Shown here: one piece after another, positions 30,228-41,300 of the stretch
Numbering within the stretch: the stretch's first letter is position 1
Layout of the letters: every line of letters begins with the position of its first letter
NCBI GenBank assembly: GCA_947165435.1
Contig: CAMVAI010000020.1
Coordinates: 1 to 43,807, forward strand
Reading direction: 5' to 3'
From: an uncultured Prevotella sp.
GTDB lineage: Bacteria > Bacteroidota > Bacteroidia > Bacteroidales > Bacteroidaceae
Length of the DNA: 43,807 bases
Program-made: the position numbers and the translations under genes
Notes under the pieces: model-generated
The model's input: only the letters and a program-made list of their open reading frames with translations
What the model was told of the DNA's origin: nothing
Database searches by the model: none

Positions 30228-32618
30228 TTACTGGCGCCACTTCGGAGCACCAATCTGCTTCTCGACGAGCACGTTGCTCTTGTTCTTGAAGTGCAGGTCA
30301 ACCATACCCGGCTGGTAGTCGCTGCGTATCTGCTTATCGACGTTCGTCACCGTGCCGTCGATACCGTCGCACTGGTGATCCCAGTGGCTGACGGCGGCAG
30401 GATTGAACTTGTGAGGCGGGTTGGGCTGAACCATCAGGTCTTTGGCAGAGATGTCGGCCACCTTGACGGTAAGACCCTCGGCACCGACTTCGGGATTGCC
30501 CCACGTCACATCATAGGTCTTCGACAGGGCACCGAAGGTGTTCTTCTGTGTGTAGTCGAATGCCGATGCGGTGTTGCTCCAGATCTGGCCGTCGGTCAGG
30601 TTGTCGTTCGTCGAGTAGTTGTCCTCGAAGTCCAGAGTGATGGTGCCCGAGCCGTTGATGGTACGGATGTCGCAACCGGCCTGAACCATGGTGCGCTCGG
30701 TGTCGTCGTCGTTACGCGTCAGCACAAAGAGGTTGCGCTTGATGGTGAACGTCGAGCCGCCGGGAATCCAACGGGTGTTGAACAGCATCGAGTTGCCTAC
30801 ATTACAGGTGTTCAGGTTGATGAACGTGTTGTTCTCCAGCGTGATGTTGTAGTGCAGGTCGCTGCCCCACTCAATGGTCTGCTGCTTGTTGTGGTTGAAC
30901 ATGTAGCCGAGCGGGTGGTCGTAGATGGTGCAGTTACGCATCACGAAGTTCTCCCAGATGTTGATGGTCGGGTTGGCCTCGGGATTGGCGTGGAACCAGT
31001 TGTAGCGGCGACCGCTGGTAGAATAGTAACCACCGTTGTAGAAATCGACATTGTCGATGATGAACTCCTTGATGCGCACACCGTAGTTGGCCTGCACGCG
31101 GTAGAAGCCGCCGACGATGCCCTGGAACGAGCAGTTCTTGATGCTGATGCCTTCTACCACAGAACCCATACCGTTGGAGTACATGTTCATGAAGTAGCTG
31201 TTGCTCACCACGCCGCTGCCGTCGCCGATGTTACGGGCGTAGGGGATGGCGAAGTCGATGTCCTCGAGCTCGAACTTGTCGATGTCGATGGTAATCATCG
31301 GGTTCTCAGAGCCGATAGGCTGGCGGCTCAGCATGAACATAGCCGGCGAGGGTGACGTACCGCCGCTGATATCAAGTACCTGCGGATAGTACAGGAACAC
31401 CTTGGCACGGCCCTTCGTGGCAACGTCTTCGGGCAGCGTGGCCAGCTTGAAGCCCTTATAGACTTGCAGACCCGCGCGGATGAAGTAGATCTCGCCGCCG
31501 CGCAGGTAGAACACCTGGTTCTCGGCGTATGCGTTGCTCTTCATGTATTCCTCCAGCATGGGCTGGATAGAGGTGGCGGCAATGGGCAGCTTGATGCTTA
31601 ACTCGGCATCGTTGCTGATGTAGTGCATGGTGTCCTGCGGAGCGGGCTCGATGGTGATGGGTTCTCCCGGGTCGCCCTTCGTGCGCACGCTGATGTTCAG
31701 GTTCTGCTGGGCATAGTTCAGACCCTTGCTGATGTTAATACCTCCGGTCTCGGTCTTACCCTTTTCCTGCAGGATGGCTTCGTCGTAGGTATAGAGGTTG
31801 TACACCGAGTTCTGGTCCAGGCCTTCAACGGTAATCGTGGCCGTGCCGTCCTCGCCGAACAAGTCAGCCACCGGCATGCCGGGGTATTTGAACTGTGAGG
31901 GCACTTGTGCGTCGGGGTTCGAGGCGGCAGGCTCAATGACCAGATAGTCCACCTTCCACACCTTCTTGCCCCAGTTGTCGGTCACGGTGTTGTAGTATTC
32001 GTCCATCTCTTCCAGCTCGTCGGCAGTGTATTTGTAGCTGCCGCTGTGGTCATAGCTGCGGTCCAGAATGATGTCGAACTTCTCCTTTTCCACGTTGGCT
32101 TTCTGCGCGATGATCAACGGCACCTTGTACTTGTCGAGCATGTCGTAGTACACCATGTCCGTCCACTGGTGCAGGTTGCCGGTGCCGAACCACTGAGAGT
32201 GGTGACCCTCGCCACGGGGCGACAGGGCACGGATGGCAAAGCGGTAGGTCTTCGAGAACATCAGGTCTTTCAGCAGCAGCTGGTCCTGGGTCTCGCCGTA
32301 GAGCACGGTGTCGAGGGCAAGCAGCTTCGTGTTGTCCCAGTTCTCGGGGGCGCCGGCAATGCTCTGCTCGGTAGATGCCTTGATTTCGTAACCAATGGCA
32401 CCCTTCACTTGCGACCAGTAGAGCTGCATGCTGTTGCGCCCTACTACCTGGCAGAGGTAGGGGTCTGTCTGGCCCTTGGCTATCGTACGGTTGGTACGAA
32501 ATATGGGGGTCATCAGACGGTCTGACGATGCATCGTAGCTGGCTTCATCCTTGTCGCTGCACGAGACAGAGGCAAAGGCGGTCAGCAGTGCGAATGAATA
32601 TAATAAGATCTTTTTCAT
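30228..32618 (-). CDS. surface lipoprotein, DUF5123/DUF4957-like beta-helix protein
   Basis: The protein has 796 residues. A lipoprotein signal ends at C20 (FASVSC) and is followed by SDKDEA, an acidic stretch of the type that directs Bacteroidetes lipoproteins to the cell surface. A fibronectin-III-like segment lies at about 45-150 (YWSQVKGAIGYEI, FAIRALSPRG). The C-terminal half repeats Asn-rich segments (KNCSFQGIVGG, RNCTIYDHPLG, ENNTFINLNTC) typical of right-handed parallel beta-helices in pectin-binding or pectin-cleaving proteins. It is third after SusC and SusD, with 21 nt spacing, and is likely a glycan-binding partner or a lyase-like protein. No catalytic residues are certain. Confidence 0.82.
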   Translation of the reverse strand: MKKILLYSFALLTAFASVSCSDKDEASYDASSDRLMTPIFRTNRTIAKGQTDPYLCQVVGRNSMQLYWSQVKGAIGYEIKASTEQSIAGAPENWDNTKLLALDTVLYGETQDQLLLKDLMFSKTYRFAIRALSPRGEGHHSQWFGTGNLHQWTDMVYYDMLDKYKVPLIIAQKANVEKEKFDIILDRSYDHSGSYKYTADELEEMDEYYNTVTDNWGKKVWKVDYLVIEPAASNPDAQVPSQFKYPGMPVADLFGEDGTATITVEGLDQNSVYNLYTYDEAILQEKGKTETGGINISKGLNYAQQNLNISVRTKGDPGEPITIEPAPQDTMHYISNDAELSIKLPIAATSIQPMLEEYMKSNAYAENQVFYLRGGEIYFIRAGLQVYKGFKLATLPEDVATKGRAKVFLYYPQVLDISGGTSPSPAMFMLSRQPIGSENPMITIDIDKFELEDIDFAIPYARNIGDGSGVVSNSYFMNMYSNGMGSVVEGISIKNCSFQGIVGGFYRVQANYGVRIKEFIIDNVDFYNGGYYSTSGRRYNWFHANPEANPTINIWENFVMRNCTIYDHPLGYMFNHNKQQTIEWGSDLHYNITLENNTFINLNTCNVGNSMLFNTRWIPGGSTFTIKRNLFVLTRNDDDTERTMVQAGCDIRTINGSGTITLDFEDNYSTNDNLTDGQIWSNTASAFDYTQKNTFGALSKTYDVTWGNPEVGAEGLTVKVADISAKDLMVQPNPPHKFNPAAVSHWDHQCDGIDGTVTNVDKQIRSDYQPGMVDLHFKNKSNVLVEKQIGAPKWRQ

Positions 32619-32639
32619 ATTCTTGTTGGAATAAAGTGT

Positions 32640-34844
32640 TTAGTAACCATAGTAATTCTGGTAAGCACCGCTGGCGCGTGTGATGGCCTCACGGGGAATG
32701 GGCATCAGGTAGCGCACCACAGGCAGGTCGGCGCTCTGGTCAACAGAGATGTCGAAGGGAACAGCCACGCCATTGCGGTTGAACTGGTAGATAGCCTTGT
32801 TGTTGCGGTCGGCGCGGATGAATCCGTACATCGAGTAGAGCACAGAGTTCTCGGCGTAGTCGTTGCCGTCCTTCCAATACTTGGTGGCAAAGTCGGCCGA
32901 CTTCATCTCATACTTCAGCGTAGCGGCAGCGTCGTCGAAGTCGCCCAATGGCTGGTAGGCTGCTACCGGCGAGCTCGGGTAGGTCTGACGGATGTACTTG
33001 AAGAACTTCTCGGCCGTGTTGTAGTCGCTCTTGTACTTCTGGTTGTTAGCCTCGGGGTTGAAGAGGTAGAGCACGGGCAACTCGTGGTTGGCGAAGTAGC
33101 TGTTCTTCTGCGGGTTCTTCATATATACATAGTATAAGGTGGCGGGTACAATCTGCTCCTTGTCCTTGCCGGCGGTCTTGCCGAAGGCGTTGTCGCCGGG
33201 GATGGCAGCGTCAATCTCCTCCTGGGTGTAGGTCTCGCCCAGCGTGCCGCCGAAGTAGTCGATACCGTCGTGCATGGCCACCATGTCGTTTACGACAGCG
33301 TCGCCCTGTCCGCCCATCTCGCCAGCTACGGCAATGTTGCGCAGGAAGGTGAAGTAGAGCTCACGCGACAGCAGGTTGTTGCGCACGAGGTCCTTCCAAC
33401 GGCTGTTCTCGCCGGCAAACTCCCAGCTGCGCTCCTTCAGGATGGTCTCCAGGAACTCGTCGGGGTCGAGCACGAAAATCTGCGGGGCTGCCACCGAAGA
33501 GCCGATATAGGCCCGGTTGCGCACCTGCTGTACGGCATCGAGGGCCTCGTTGCTCACGGCACCGCTCAGCTTCACGTCGGCCTCGGCAAACATCAACAGC
33601 ACGTCGGCGTAGCGGATGTACGGATAGTTGATGCCGGTGTTGCCAGTGGTGATGCTTGAGAAGGCACTCGTGGTGTTGAACAGCTTCGACCACTTGTTGT
33701 TATAGACCGTGATGTTGGTGTTGATCTTGGGAATACCGTCGAAGGTGTAGTACCACCAGCCGATGGTGGCATCCTTGCGGGTGTCGCCGGGCAGGTAGCT
33801 GAAGCGGAACAGGTTGTTGATCTGCTGCTGGCCGCCGCACTCACCCCACTGGTAGTTGGTGGAACCGCCGCTCGACTCGAACTTCGGACCTGTACGGTAG
33901 CCGATGTAGCCAGACGACTCCTTGGCAAACGGAATCTCGAAGATGGGGTCGTCGTCGTTCACCACGCGGAAGTTACACTCGTTCAGGAACACGTCCTGAT
34001 AGCTGTTCTGCAGGTTGTGCGTCCGGGCCTCGATCACCTTCTTGGCGTAGGCCTGGGCCTGCGTGAGGAACCACTGCTCGTCGGTAGCCGACGGCTTGCC
34101 CATGAAGCCATAGGTCGTGGCGTCGCCGGCAGCATGGCGCAGCGAGTAGCCGGCAGCCTGCAGGCCGATGCGGGCTATCATGGCCCAGCAAGCCTCCTGC
34201 GAGATGCGCTCCACACCCTCGGCAATCTGCGGTGTCTGCTTCATGCTCGGTGCAATCGAGATCAGGTCCTCCATGATGGTACGTGCGACGACATCGCGCG
34301 ACGTGATGGGGGGATAGAAGTTGTTGGTCACGCGCGTGGGCTGCATGCTGAAGGGCACGTCGCCCCAGTAGCACATCAGCTCGTAGTAGAGCATGGCACG
34401 AATCACCTTGGCCTCGCCCATGTACTGTGTCAGCGTGCTGTATGCATCGTTGGTGGGCATGTACATCGAGCTGTTCTGCAGGTAGTAGATAAAGTTGTTG
34501 GCAGACTCAATGGCCGAATAAGTGGCGTTCCATACGTTGTTGGCAGTCTTGCCGGCTGCGGTCTGGTCGTAACGCTTCGGGGTGTCAGTCTCGTCGTTCT
34601 CACTGCTGCTGGTGCAGAAGTCCACGTCGCTGTTGAGAATGAGGCTGTAGGTGTAGGCCTGACCGAAGCAGTTGCTGGACATGATCTCCGCATACACACC
34701 GTTCAGGGCCTGACCGGCGTCCTTGACGGAGTTGTAGATGTCCTCAGGCTGGAACTTGGAGGGCGCTTCTACGTCCAGGTAGTCGTTGCATGCCGTGAGC
34801 GACAGCAGTCCAAGTCCACCGATGATGATATTCTTCAATTTCAT
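32640..34844 (-). CDS. SusD/RagB-family glycan-binding lipoprotein
   Basis: The protein has 734 residues, longer than SusD itself (about 550) but normal for some pectin loci. A lipoprotein signal ends at C19 (LLSLTAC). It shows the family's opening DYLDVEAPSKFQPEDIY, tetratricopeptide-like helices with IRAMLYYELMCYWGDVPF, IRYADVLLMFAEA (the conserved late helix) and a terminus close to the QNPGY type (QNYYGY). SusD proteins sit as a lid on SusC at the outer membrane and pass oligosaccharides in. It lies 28 nt after the SusC gene. The substrate is inferred as pectin from the neighbouring PL1 and CE8 enzymes. Confidence 0.95.
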   Translation of the reverse strand: MKLKNIIIGGLGLLSLTACNDYLDVEAPSKFQPEDIYNSVKDAGQALNGVYAEIMSSNCFGQAYTYSLILNSDVDFCTSSSENDETDTPKRYDQTAAGKTANNVWNATYSAIESANNFIYYLQNSSMYMPTNDAYSTLTQYMGEAKVIRAMLYYELMCYWGDVPFSMQPTRVTNNFYPPITSRDVVARTIMEDLISIAPSMKQTPQIAEGVERISQEACWAMIARIGLQAAGYSLRHAAGDATTYGFMGKPSATDEQWFLTQAQAYAKKVIEARTHNLQNSYQDVFLNECNFRVVNDDDPIFEIPFAKESSGYIGYRTGPKFESSGGSTNYQWGECGGQQQINNLFRFSYLPGDTRKDATIGWWYYTFDGIPKINTNITVYNNKWSKLFNTTSAFSSITTGNTGINYPYIRYADVLLMFAEADVKLSGAVSNEALDAVQQVRNRAYIGSSVAAPQIFVLDPDEFLETILKERSWEFAGENSRWKDLVRNNLLSRELYFTFLRNIAVAGEMGGQGDAVVNDMVAMHDGIDYFGGTLGETYTQEEIDAAIPGDNAFGKTAGKDKEQIVPATLYYVYMKNPQKNSYFANHELPVLYLFNPEANNQKYKSDYNTAEKFFKYIRQTYPSSPVAAYQPLGDFDDAAATLKYEMKSADFATKYWKDGNDYAENSVLYSMYGFIRADRNNKAIYQFNRNGVAVPFDISVDQSADLPVVRYLMPIPREAITRASGAYQNYYGY

Positions 34845-34872
34845 ATTGTTTCAGTTTGCTTGTTATTTGTTG

Positions 34873-37800
34873 TTAGAAAGACAGGTTTACACCGAACGTG
34901 AAGGCGCGGTTGCGCGGGTAGCGGTTGTAGTCCATAGACGGGGTGAGACCTGACTGGATGTCAACCTCGGGGTCATAGCCGGAGTAGCCGGTGATGATGA
35001 ACAGGTTGCTGGCCGACGCATAGACGCGCAGCTTGGAGAGACCAGCCTTCTGTATCCACTTCTTGGGCAGGGTGTAACCGATAGTGATGTCGTTGCAGCG
35101 CAGGAACGAGCCGTCCTCTACGAAGTACGAGTTGATGGTATTGGTCACGAGGTCGGCGGGGTTCCACAGAGCCTTGTTGGCATTCTCGGTGATGTACTCG
35201 GAGATGGTGTAAGGCTCGGTCCAGTAGTCCTCGTGGCGACCGGTGTTGGTGGTATATACCCAGCGGTTGTCGCGGCTGAACTCAGCCATCACGTTCGAAT
35301 AGGTGGTCTTCGTGCCAGAGCTTGACGACAGAGCGTAAGCCGTAGCATTATAGACGTCGAAGTTCAGCATGTAGGTGAAGTTGGCAGCGAAGTCGAAGTC
35401 CTTCCACGAGCCGCTCAGGCCGAAACCGCCCTGCAGCGTCGGGTTGGTCTTACCGATGACGGTGCGGTCCTTGGTGGTAATCTTGCCGTCGCCGTCGAGG
35501 TCCTTGAACCTGATCTTACCGGGCATCGTGGGATCGCCGGAGTTAGAGGCAGCCAGTACGTCGGTGGTCATCGTGGGCACGCCGTCCTGGACTTCCCACT
35601 TCGACTTCTGCGAATAGCCGCTGGCCTTGAAGTCGTTGATGGTATAAACGCCGTCGTAGATGTAGCCATAAATCTGGCCCACCTCGCTGCCTACCTCAAG
35701 CAGGTAGTCGTCCTTGCCTGACGATGAGAAGCGGCTGCTATAGTTGTACAGCTGCGAGTCGGTAGCGTTCAGCTCCTTGACGGTCATCTTGTTGTGGCCT
35801 AAGGTGAAGTTGGCGCTCAGCACGTAGTCCTTGCCACGGAGAATGTCGCCGTTGATGGTCAGCTCGAAACCGTTGTTCTGCACCTTACCGATGTTCTGCT
35901 GCTGCTTGGTGTAACCGGACACGGCGGGAATCGTCGAGTCGTAGAGCAGGTCGCGGGTGGTGTTGAAGTACAGCTCGGGGGTAATCTTCAGGCGTCCGTT
36001 GAAGAACGACAGGTCTAAGGCGAAGTTACGGGTGATGGTGGTCTCCCACTTCAGTTCCTCGTTGGGATACTTGCCGGGCTTCGAGTAGAACATCTCGCCA
36101 TACTGGCGGGTCTCGCCGAAGCCGGGGCCGCCTTCCACCTCCATATTATAGAGGTAGCGCCACAGGTCGGCATCGATGCGGTTGTTACCGGCCAGACCGA
36201 AGGCCACGCGGAGCTTCAACTGGTCGATCCATTTCACGTCTTTCAGGAATTTCTCCTGCTTCAGGTCCCACGCACCGGATACAGAGGGGAAGTAGCCCCA
36301 CTTGTAGCCGCTTGCGAACTTCGAGCTACCGTCGGCACGCATGGTGACAGACAGCAGGTACTTGTGGTTGTAGTTATACGAAATCTGTCCGAAGAACGAT
36401 GCCGTGCGGTCAGCCGTAGAGAGCACCGAGCTCGACAGATACGGTGTACCGAGACCCATGTTGTCAAAAGCCTTCTCTGCCGACACGGTACGGTCGAAGT
36501 AGCGGTTGGTCTGTGCGGTCTCCTTGTACTGGCGGTTGTAGATTTCCTGTCCGAGCAGGAACGAGAAGTTGTGGTTGTCCTTCAGCGTCAGGTCGTAGCT
36601 GGCGGTGTTCGTCCACGTATATGACTGTGTGGTACGGTTGGTGATCGATGCCACCGGCTGCGAGTTGTACTTCTTACCGGTGGCGGTCAGCGCACCGTAG
36701 AAGCGGTTGATGTCTCTGAAGCTCACGCTGTAGTTACCCTCCGAACGCAGTGTCAGGTTCTTGATGGGCTTCCAGGTCAGCGCGAAGCGGTTGTTCAGCG
36801 TATAGGTGTGCTTCTTCTGCACGTTGGTGCCGATATCGTTCACGGGGTTCGTCTCGTTGAACGCGTTGGCGATGTCGGCATCCTCCCAGTTTCCGTTCCA
36901 GCGTGCAAACTGGCGATAGCCGGCTGTCGGCACGTACTTCAGCACGTCGATGATACCGCCGGTACCCACGTTGTCACCGCCGGCACCCTCGTCGCGACGA
37001 TAGGTGATGGTGGGGTTGTACTCGAACTTCAGGTTCTTGTGCAGCTGGGTGGCCAGCTTCAGGCTCAGGTTGGTGCGGCGCACGCCCGAACCCATGATGA
37101 TACCCTTATCGTCGGTCTGGGTCAGTGAGAGGTTGAAGCGGGTCTTCTCGCTACCACCGCCGATAGACACGTTGGCCATGTAGTTCAGCGGTGTCTCGTT
37201 CATCACCTCGTCCTGCCAGTCAACAGGCGACAGCGTGCGGTAGATGTCCATGTCGGAGGGGTCGCCATAGTTCTCGTAGAAATAGCGAACCGGGCTGGAG
37301 CCGCTACGCTTCACACCACCCTGGGCGCGGTCCCACGAATACTCCACGAACGACGGGATGTCCATCAGGTCGAGCTTCTTGGAGATGTGGGCAATGGTCA
37401 GACGGCCGTTGAACGACACCTGCACCTTGCCCTCCTTGGCCGACTTGGTGGTGACGATGATAACGCCGTTACCACCCTTTGCACCGTAGATAGCGGTCAG
37501 CGAGGCGTCTTTCAGCACGTCGATGCTGGCGATATCCGAGGGAGGGATATCGTTGATGTTGTCCTGCTGGAAACCATCGACGATGAACAACGGGTCGTTC
37601 GACTGGGTCACTGACGTTGCACCACGCACGCGGATGTTGATGTCGGCACCGGGCTGACCGTCAACGGTCGTTACCTGCACACCGGCAATCTTACCCTGCA
37701 GGGCCTCGGCAGCCGACGACACAGGCACGGCAGCCAGCTTGGCACCGCTCACGGAACCCACCGAACCGGTCAGGTCCTTACGCGCCTTGCTGGTGTAGCC

Positions 37801-38130
37801 GACCACCACCACCTCGTCGAGGGCGGCGTTGTCGTCCTGCAGCTTCACCTGCATGTTGTCGCTGGCGGTGACTTCCTGCGTGACCATACCGATGTATGAA
37901 ATCACGAGGGTCTTACCCTTCTGAAGCTTCAGCGTGAAATTACCGTCGAAGTCGGTCACTGCTGCATTCTTCGGGTTCCCCTTCTCAACTACGGTCGCTC
38001 CAATGACGGGTTCGCCAGTGGCATCTACGACCGTACCCTTAGCTGTGGTCTGTGCAGACAGATTGCCCACGACTAAGAGCAGACACATGAGTAGTGTCCA
38101 TCGAAAGATACTCTTTAATTTAACAGACAT
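34873..38130 (-). CDS. SusC/RagA TonB-dependent outer-membrane transporter
   Basis: The protein has 1085 residues from the ATG at 38130. A signal peptide covers about 1-27. A carboxypeptidase-regulatory-like domain follows (KGTVVDATGEPVIGATVVEKG), then the TonB box region EVVVVGY (near 105) and the plug domain with RVRGATSVTQSNDPLFIVDGF and IYGAKGGNGVIIVTTK. The 22-strand barrel ends with aromatic Phe (FGVNLSF). It moves oligosaccharides across the outer membrane with TonB energy, paired with SusD. The frame extends to 38178 but this overlaps the promoter -7 box. It heads a three-gene transcript ended by the 30158 terminator. Confidence 0.96.
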   Translation of the reverse strand: MSVKLKSIFRWTLLMCLLLVVGNLSAQTTAKGTVVDATGEPVIGATVVEKGNPKNAAVTDFDGNFTLKLQKGKTLVISYIGMVTQEVTASDNMQVKLQDDNAALDEVVVVGYTSKARKDLTGSVGSVSGAKLAAVPVSSAAEALQGKIAGVQVTTVDGQPGADINIRVRGATSVTQSNDPLFIVDGFQQDNINDIPPSDIASIDVLKDASLTAIYGAKGGNGVIIVTTKSAKEGKVQVSFNGRLTIAHISKKLDLMDIPSFVEYSWDRAQGGVKRSGSSPVRYFYENYGDPSDMDIYRTLSPVDWQDEVMNETPLNYMANVSIGGGSEKTRFNLSLTQTDDKGIIMGSGVRRTNLSLKLATQLHKNLKFEYNPTITYRRDEGAGGDNVGTGGIIDVLKYVPTAGYRQFARWNGNWEDADIANAFNETNPVNDIGTNVQKKHTYTLNNRFALTWKPIKNLTLRSEGNYSVSFRDINRFYGALTATGKKYNSQPVASITNRTTQSYTWTNTASYDLTLKDNHNFSFLLGQEIYNRQYKETAQTNRYFDRTVSAEKAFDNMGLGTPYLSSSVLSTADRTASFFGQISYNYNHKYLLSVTMRADGSSKFASGYKWGYFPSVSGAWDLKQEKFLKDVKWIDQLKLRVAFGLAGNNRIDADLWRYLYNMEVEGGPGFGETRQYGEMFYSKPGKYPNEELKWETTITRNFALDLSFFNGRLKITPELYFNTTRDLLYDSTIPAVSGYTKQQQNIGKVQNNGFELTINGDILRGKDYVLSANFTLGHNKMTVKELNATDSQLYNYSSRFSSSGKDDYLLEVGSEVGQIYGYIYDGVYTINDFKASGYSQKSKWEVQDGVPTMTTDVLAASNSGDPTMPGKIRFKDLDGDGKITTKDRTVIGKTNPTLQGGFGLSGSWKDFDFAANFTYMLNFDVYNATAYALSSSSGTKTTYSNVMAEFSRDNRWVYTTNTGRHEDYWTEPYTISEYITENANKALWNPADLVTNTINSYFVEDGSFLRCNDITIGYTLPKKWIQKAGLSKLRVYASASNLFIITGYSGYDPEVDIQSGLTPSMDYNRYPRNRAFTFGVNLSF

Positions 38131-38175
38131 AAAATTAGTAGTTTTAGAATTTAACAAAAATATATATTTTGGCTG

Positions 38176-38207
38176 CAAATTTACAAATAAATATTAATAC
38201 CGCCAAA
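38176..38207 (-). promoter_or_regulatory. full-consensus promoter for the SusC operon
   Basis: TTTG (38204-38207), exactly 20 nt, then TAAATTTG (38176-38183) on the minus strand. The ATG at 38130 is 46 bases downstream of the -7 box. Confidence 0.8.
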
Positions 38208-38294
38208 GGGTTTATGCCTTTTTTTTCGCAAACGTTTACGAATAACATGTTTTTTTTGCTAAATTTGCTGAAAATACTCGCATATATAATAAGG

Positions 38295-38327
38295 AAAGGG
38301 AGTGCCGAGCTGTTCGGCACTCCCTTT
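38295..38327 (-). terminator. terminator of the CE8 gene
   Basis: A perfect 14-bp stem (38295-38308 and 38314-38327) with a 5-base loop lies 28 bases after the stop of the pectinesterase gene. The stem begins and ends with A/T runs and the minus strand continues as a mixed T-rich tract. It differs in sequence from the other two tail-gene terminators. Confidence 0.8.
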
Positions 38328-38354
38328 GACGGTTGGCAATAGGTGGCTGCTTGC

Positions 38355-41300
38355 TTACTTGACAATCACCTTCTTGCCGTTGATGATGTACAGACCCTTG
38401 CGAGCCTTATCGACGCGCACACCCTGGATGGTGTAGATGGCACCGTCGTTGGCGGCGGGCTCGTTACCCTTGACGGTGGTGATGCCCGTCACCTCGGTGA
38501 TGGTGACCGTCTCGGAAGCCTCGCTCAGGCCACCCATCTCGTTGGCGGCACGCACGGCGTAGGCACCCGTCTCGCTGAGCTCGAAGGTCGGCTCGGTGGT
38601 GAATCCGATGATGCTGCCGTCCTTCACCACAGCCCACAGCAGGGCGTAGTTGCTGTCGTCCCAGGTCAGCGTGCTGCCGTTCTGGGCGACGTTGGCGGGC
38701 ACGGGAGCCTGCTCGGTGGCGAGGGTGGGTTCCCAGTCGCCGAACATCTTCGACATGTCGCTGTATTCGAGGGCCTCGGCAGCCGAGAGCACCGGATTGT
38801 TCTCGTGCGTGTCGGCGAAGACCTTCTTGCGCCCGCTGAGGTCAATCTGCGAACCGCTGGCCGTTGTCGAGTTGTACTCGGCAAAGCGTGCAGGCCAGCC
38901 GCCGCTCATCTCGTTCCATCCGACGGCCGAGGGTACGACGTTCATCTTCGTGTCAATGAACACAGCCACCGGCGTGCCCTTGCCCCAAGGACGTCCCAGC
39001 GTGTAGTTGCCATCGACACCACTGCCGTCACCGTTGAATGTGCAGCTCTTGAACACCCATCCGATGTTGGCCGGTGTAGAAGGCACGGCAGCATAGCCAC
39101 CGGCAACCTGGCGCAGCTCGATGCCGTTGAAGAAGGCATCGCCCTTGCCGCAGAGGTAGTCGGTACGTCCGCGCACGGCACCGTCCTCGAAGTAGTACAG
39201 ACCGTTGTTGTTGTTCGACGTCCACGTGTCCTGATAGCCGTAGAGCACGGTGTTCTTGTAGATGGTCTTCGACGCCTTGTCGTGAACGGCGAGGTTGCGG
39301 CCCAGTGCATCGTTGATACCACTCTTGATGGTGATGTCCTGGAAGTACAGACCCGTTGCCGAGCCTTCCAGCTGCAGCACGGCGCTGTTGCCAATCTCCT
39401 CGTACTTGTGGGCCTTGCCGAACTGTCCCTGGAAGAGCATGTCGTCGTCGTTGGTGATGTCCTGCGTGATGATGGTGGCATCGCGGTCCTCACCAATCAG
39501 CGAGATGTTGGCACCCTTCACGTAGGTGATGGGGTCGGGCAGGTCGCCTTCCCAATACATGGTGCCGTCGCTGCCGCTGTGGGTGTAGTGCCTGTTGTCA
39601 CCGGTAGGCAGCTTGTACGTACCCTTTTTCACGAAGATGCGGTAGCGTGTGGTCTTGTCAGCACGGTTGTTGGCTTCCTTGATGGCGGCGCTCAGCTCAG
39701 CGGCGGTAGATACCACGGCATCGTAAGCACCCTTCGTGACGGTCGGACGCGTCATCGTGGTGAACTTGATGCTGATGGCCTCGGCCAGGAAGTTGTCCGT
39801 CAGGTCGGCCACGCTGTTGGCGGGCAGGTTGAACGTGTACTCCGTAGCATACTCCAGACCCTTGTACTCGAAGGTCACCACCTTGCCGCTGACGGCAGGA
39901 GTCAGGTTCTGCGAGCCGAGGGTAGCCTGTGCTTTGTCGGCCACCTTGACCTTCTCGTCGAAGGTGAGCACAATCTTGCCCTTGGCCGAAGCGCCGGTAG
40001 CATTGTTCTCAGGAACAGACGATACGAGCACCGGAGCCGTGCCGTCGTCCACCAGCTTCGGTGTGCCGGTGATGAAGAACATGGCCAGCGTGTTGCCGTC
40101 GTTCTTTGATGCCGAACCATCTACCTCAGAGGTCTTGTCGGCTATCATGCGGATGTACAGTTCAGCCTTGTTGTTGCAAGCCTCAGGCAGCTTCTCACTG
40201 AACGAACCGACGGCCTTGGCACCCTCCATCGTGACGCTGCCGAACTTGGTCCACTGCTCGCCATCGAGCGAGTACTCGGCGTTGTACGTCTGGTAAGCGT
40301 TGTAGTTGTACAACATCTGGAACTGCACATTGATGTCGGTGAAGGCCTCGGCGTTCACCTTCGTCTGCCAGTGCCAGTGGCCCACGTCGCCATTGCTGGC
40401 ACCTGTGCGCCAGTTGACGGCAGCACCCTTGAAGCTCTCGTAGCCGCCACCGGCGATGGTGCTCTTGTCGAGCCATCCGCTGGTTTCGCCGCTTTCGGTG
40501 TTCACCAGGCTGAGTGCAGCGGCATCGTTGTCTGTCGATGCGAAGTCGGCCTTGCGACCATTGTTGCCTGCCAGATAGAAGTCCCAACCGGCAATGATGT
40601 CCTTCTCGGCATAGTTGGCCGTCAGCGTCACGTTGTCGGTCATAGAGATGGTCTTGGTAGAACCAGTCTCGCCGTCGCTCCAGTTGGTGAAGGTGACAAG
40701 GCCCTCATACTGGTTGGCGGTCAGCTCAACGGCTGTGCCTTCCTCGTACATGTTCTTGCCTTCCACTACGGTGGGAGCAGGCGCAATGGTCACCATGTAG
40801 TCGTTCGTGCCATCGACGGTCAGAGCCAGCTCGTAGGTGTTCACCTTCTTGAAGTTGGCCGTCAGCGTGGCGTCGGCATTCATGGTGTACTTGAACTTAG
40901 CCTCCTCGCTGACTACAGTGCCAGCAGCGTCCGTCCAGTTCACAAAGTCGTAACCGAAGTTCTCGGTAGCGGTCAGTGTTACATCTGTGCCTTCCTCGTA
41001 TTCTTCCGAAACGGGATAGACATTGATGCTGCCACCTTCCTCAGGAGCAACGGCGGTGGCCAGCTTGTACATGTTGACACTGACGGCCTCGCCGTTGACG
41101 ATACCGCTGATGGTGAGGTTACCGATACAGATGTTCTTGTTGTTGGCGCAAGCCGAGATGTAGAAGCGGAGGGTGAACTCGTTGCATGCGTCAACATCGA
41201 AGGTCTCGGTGTGCATGAGTTTGGCAGTATTGCTATTTGACCCGCTGTTGCGCAGCAGGTCGGGCTTCGCGTCAATCTGAGTGATGCTGCTCTCTACGCC

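Noticed and set aside
38343..40109. 588-codon plus-strand frame opposite the CE8 domain
   Set aside because: Long antisense frames are common over G/C-rich genes. It matches no family while the minus strand has intact catalytic motifs.
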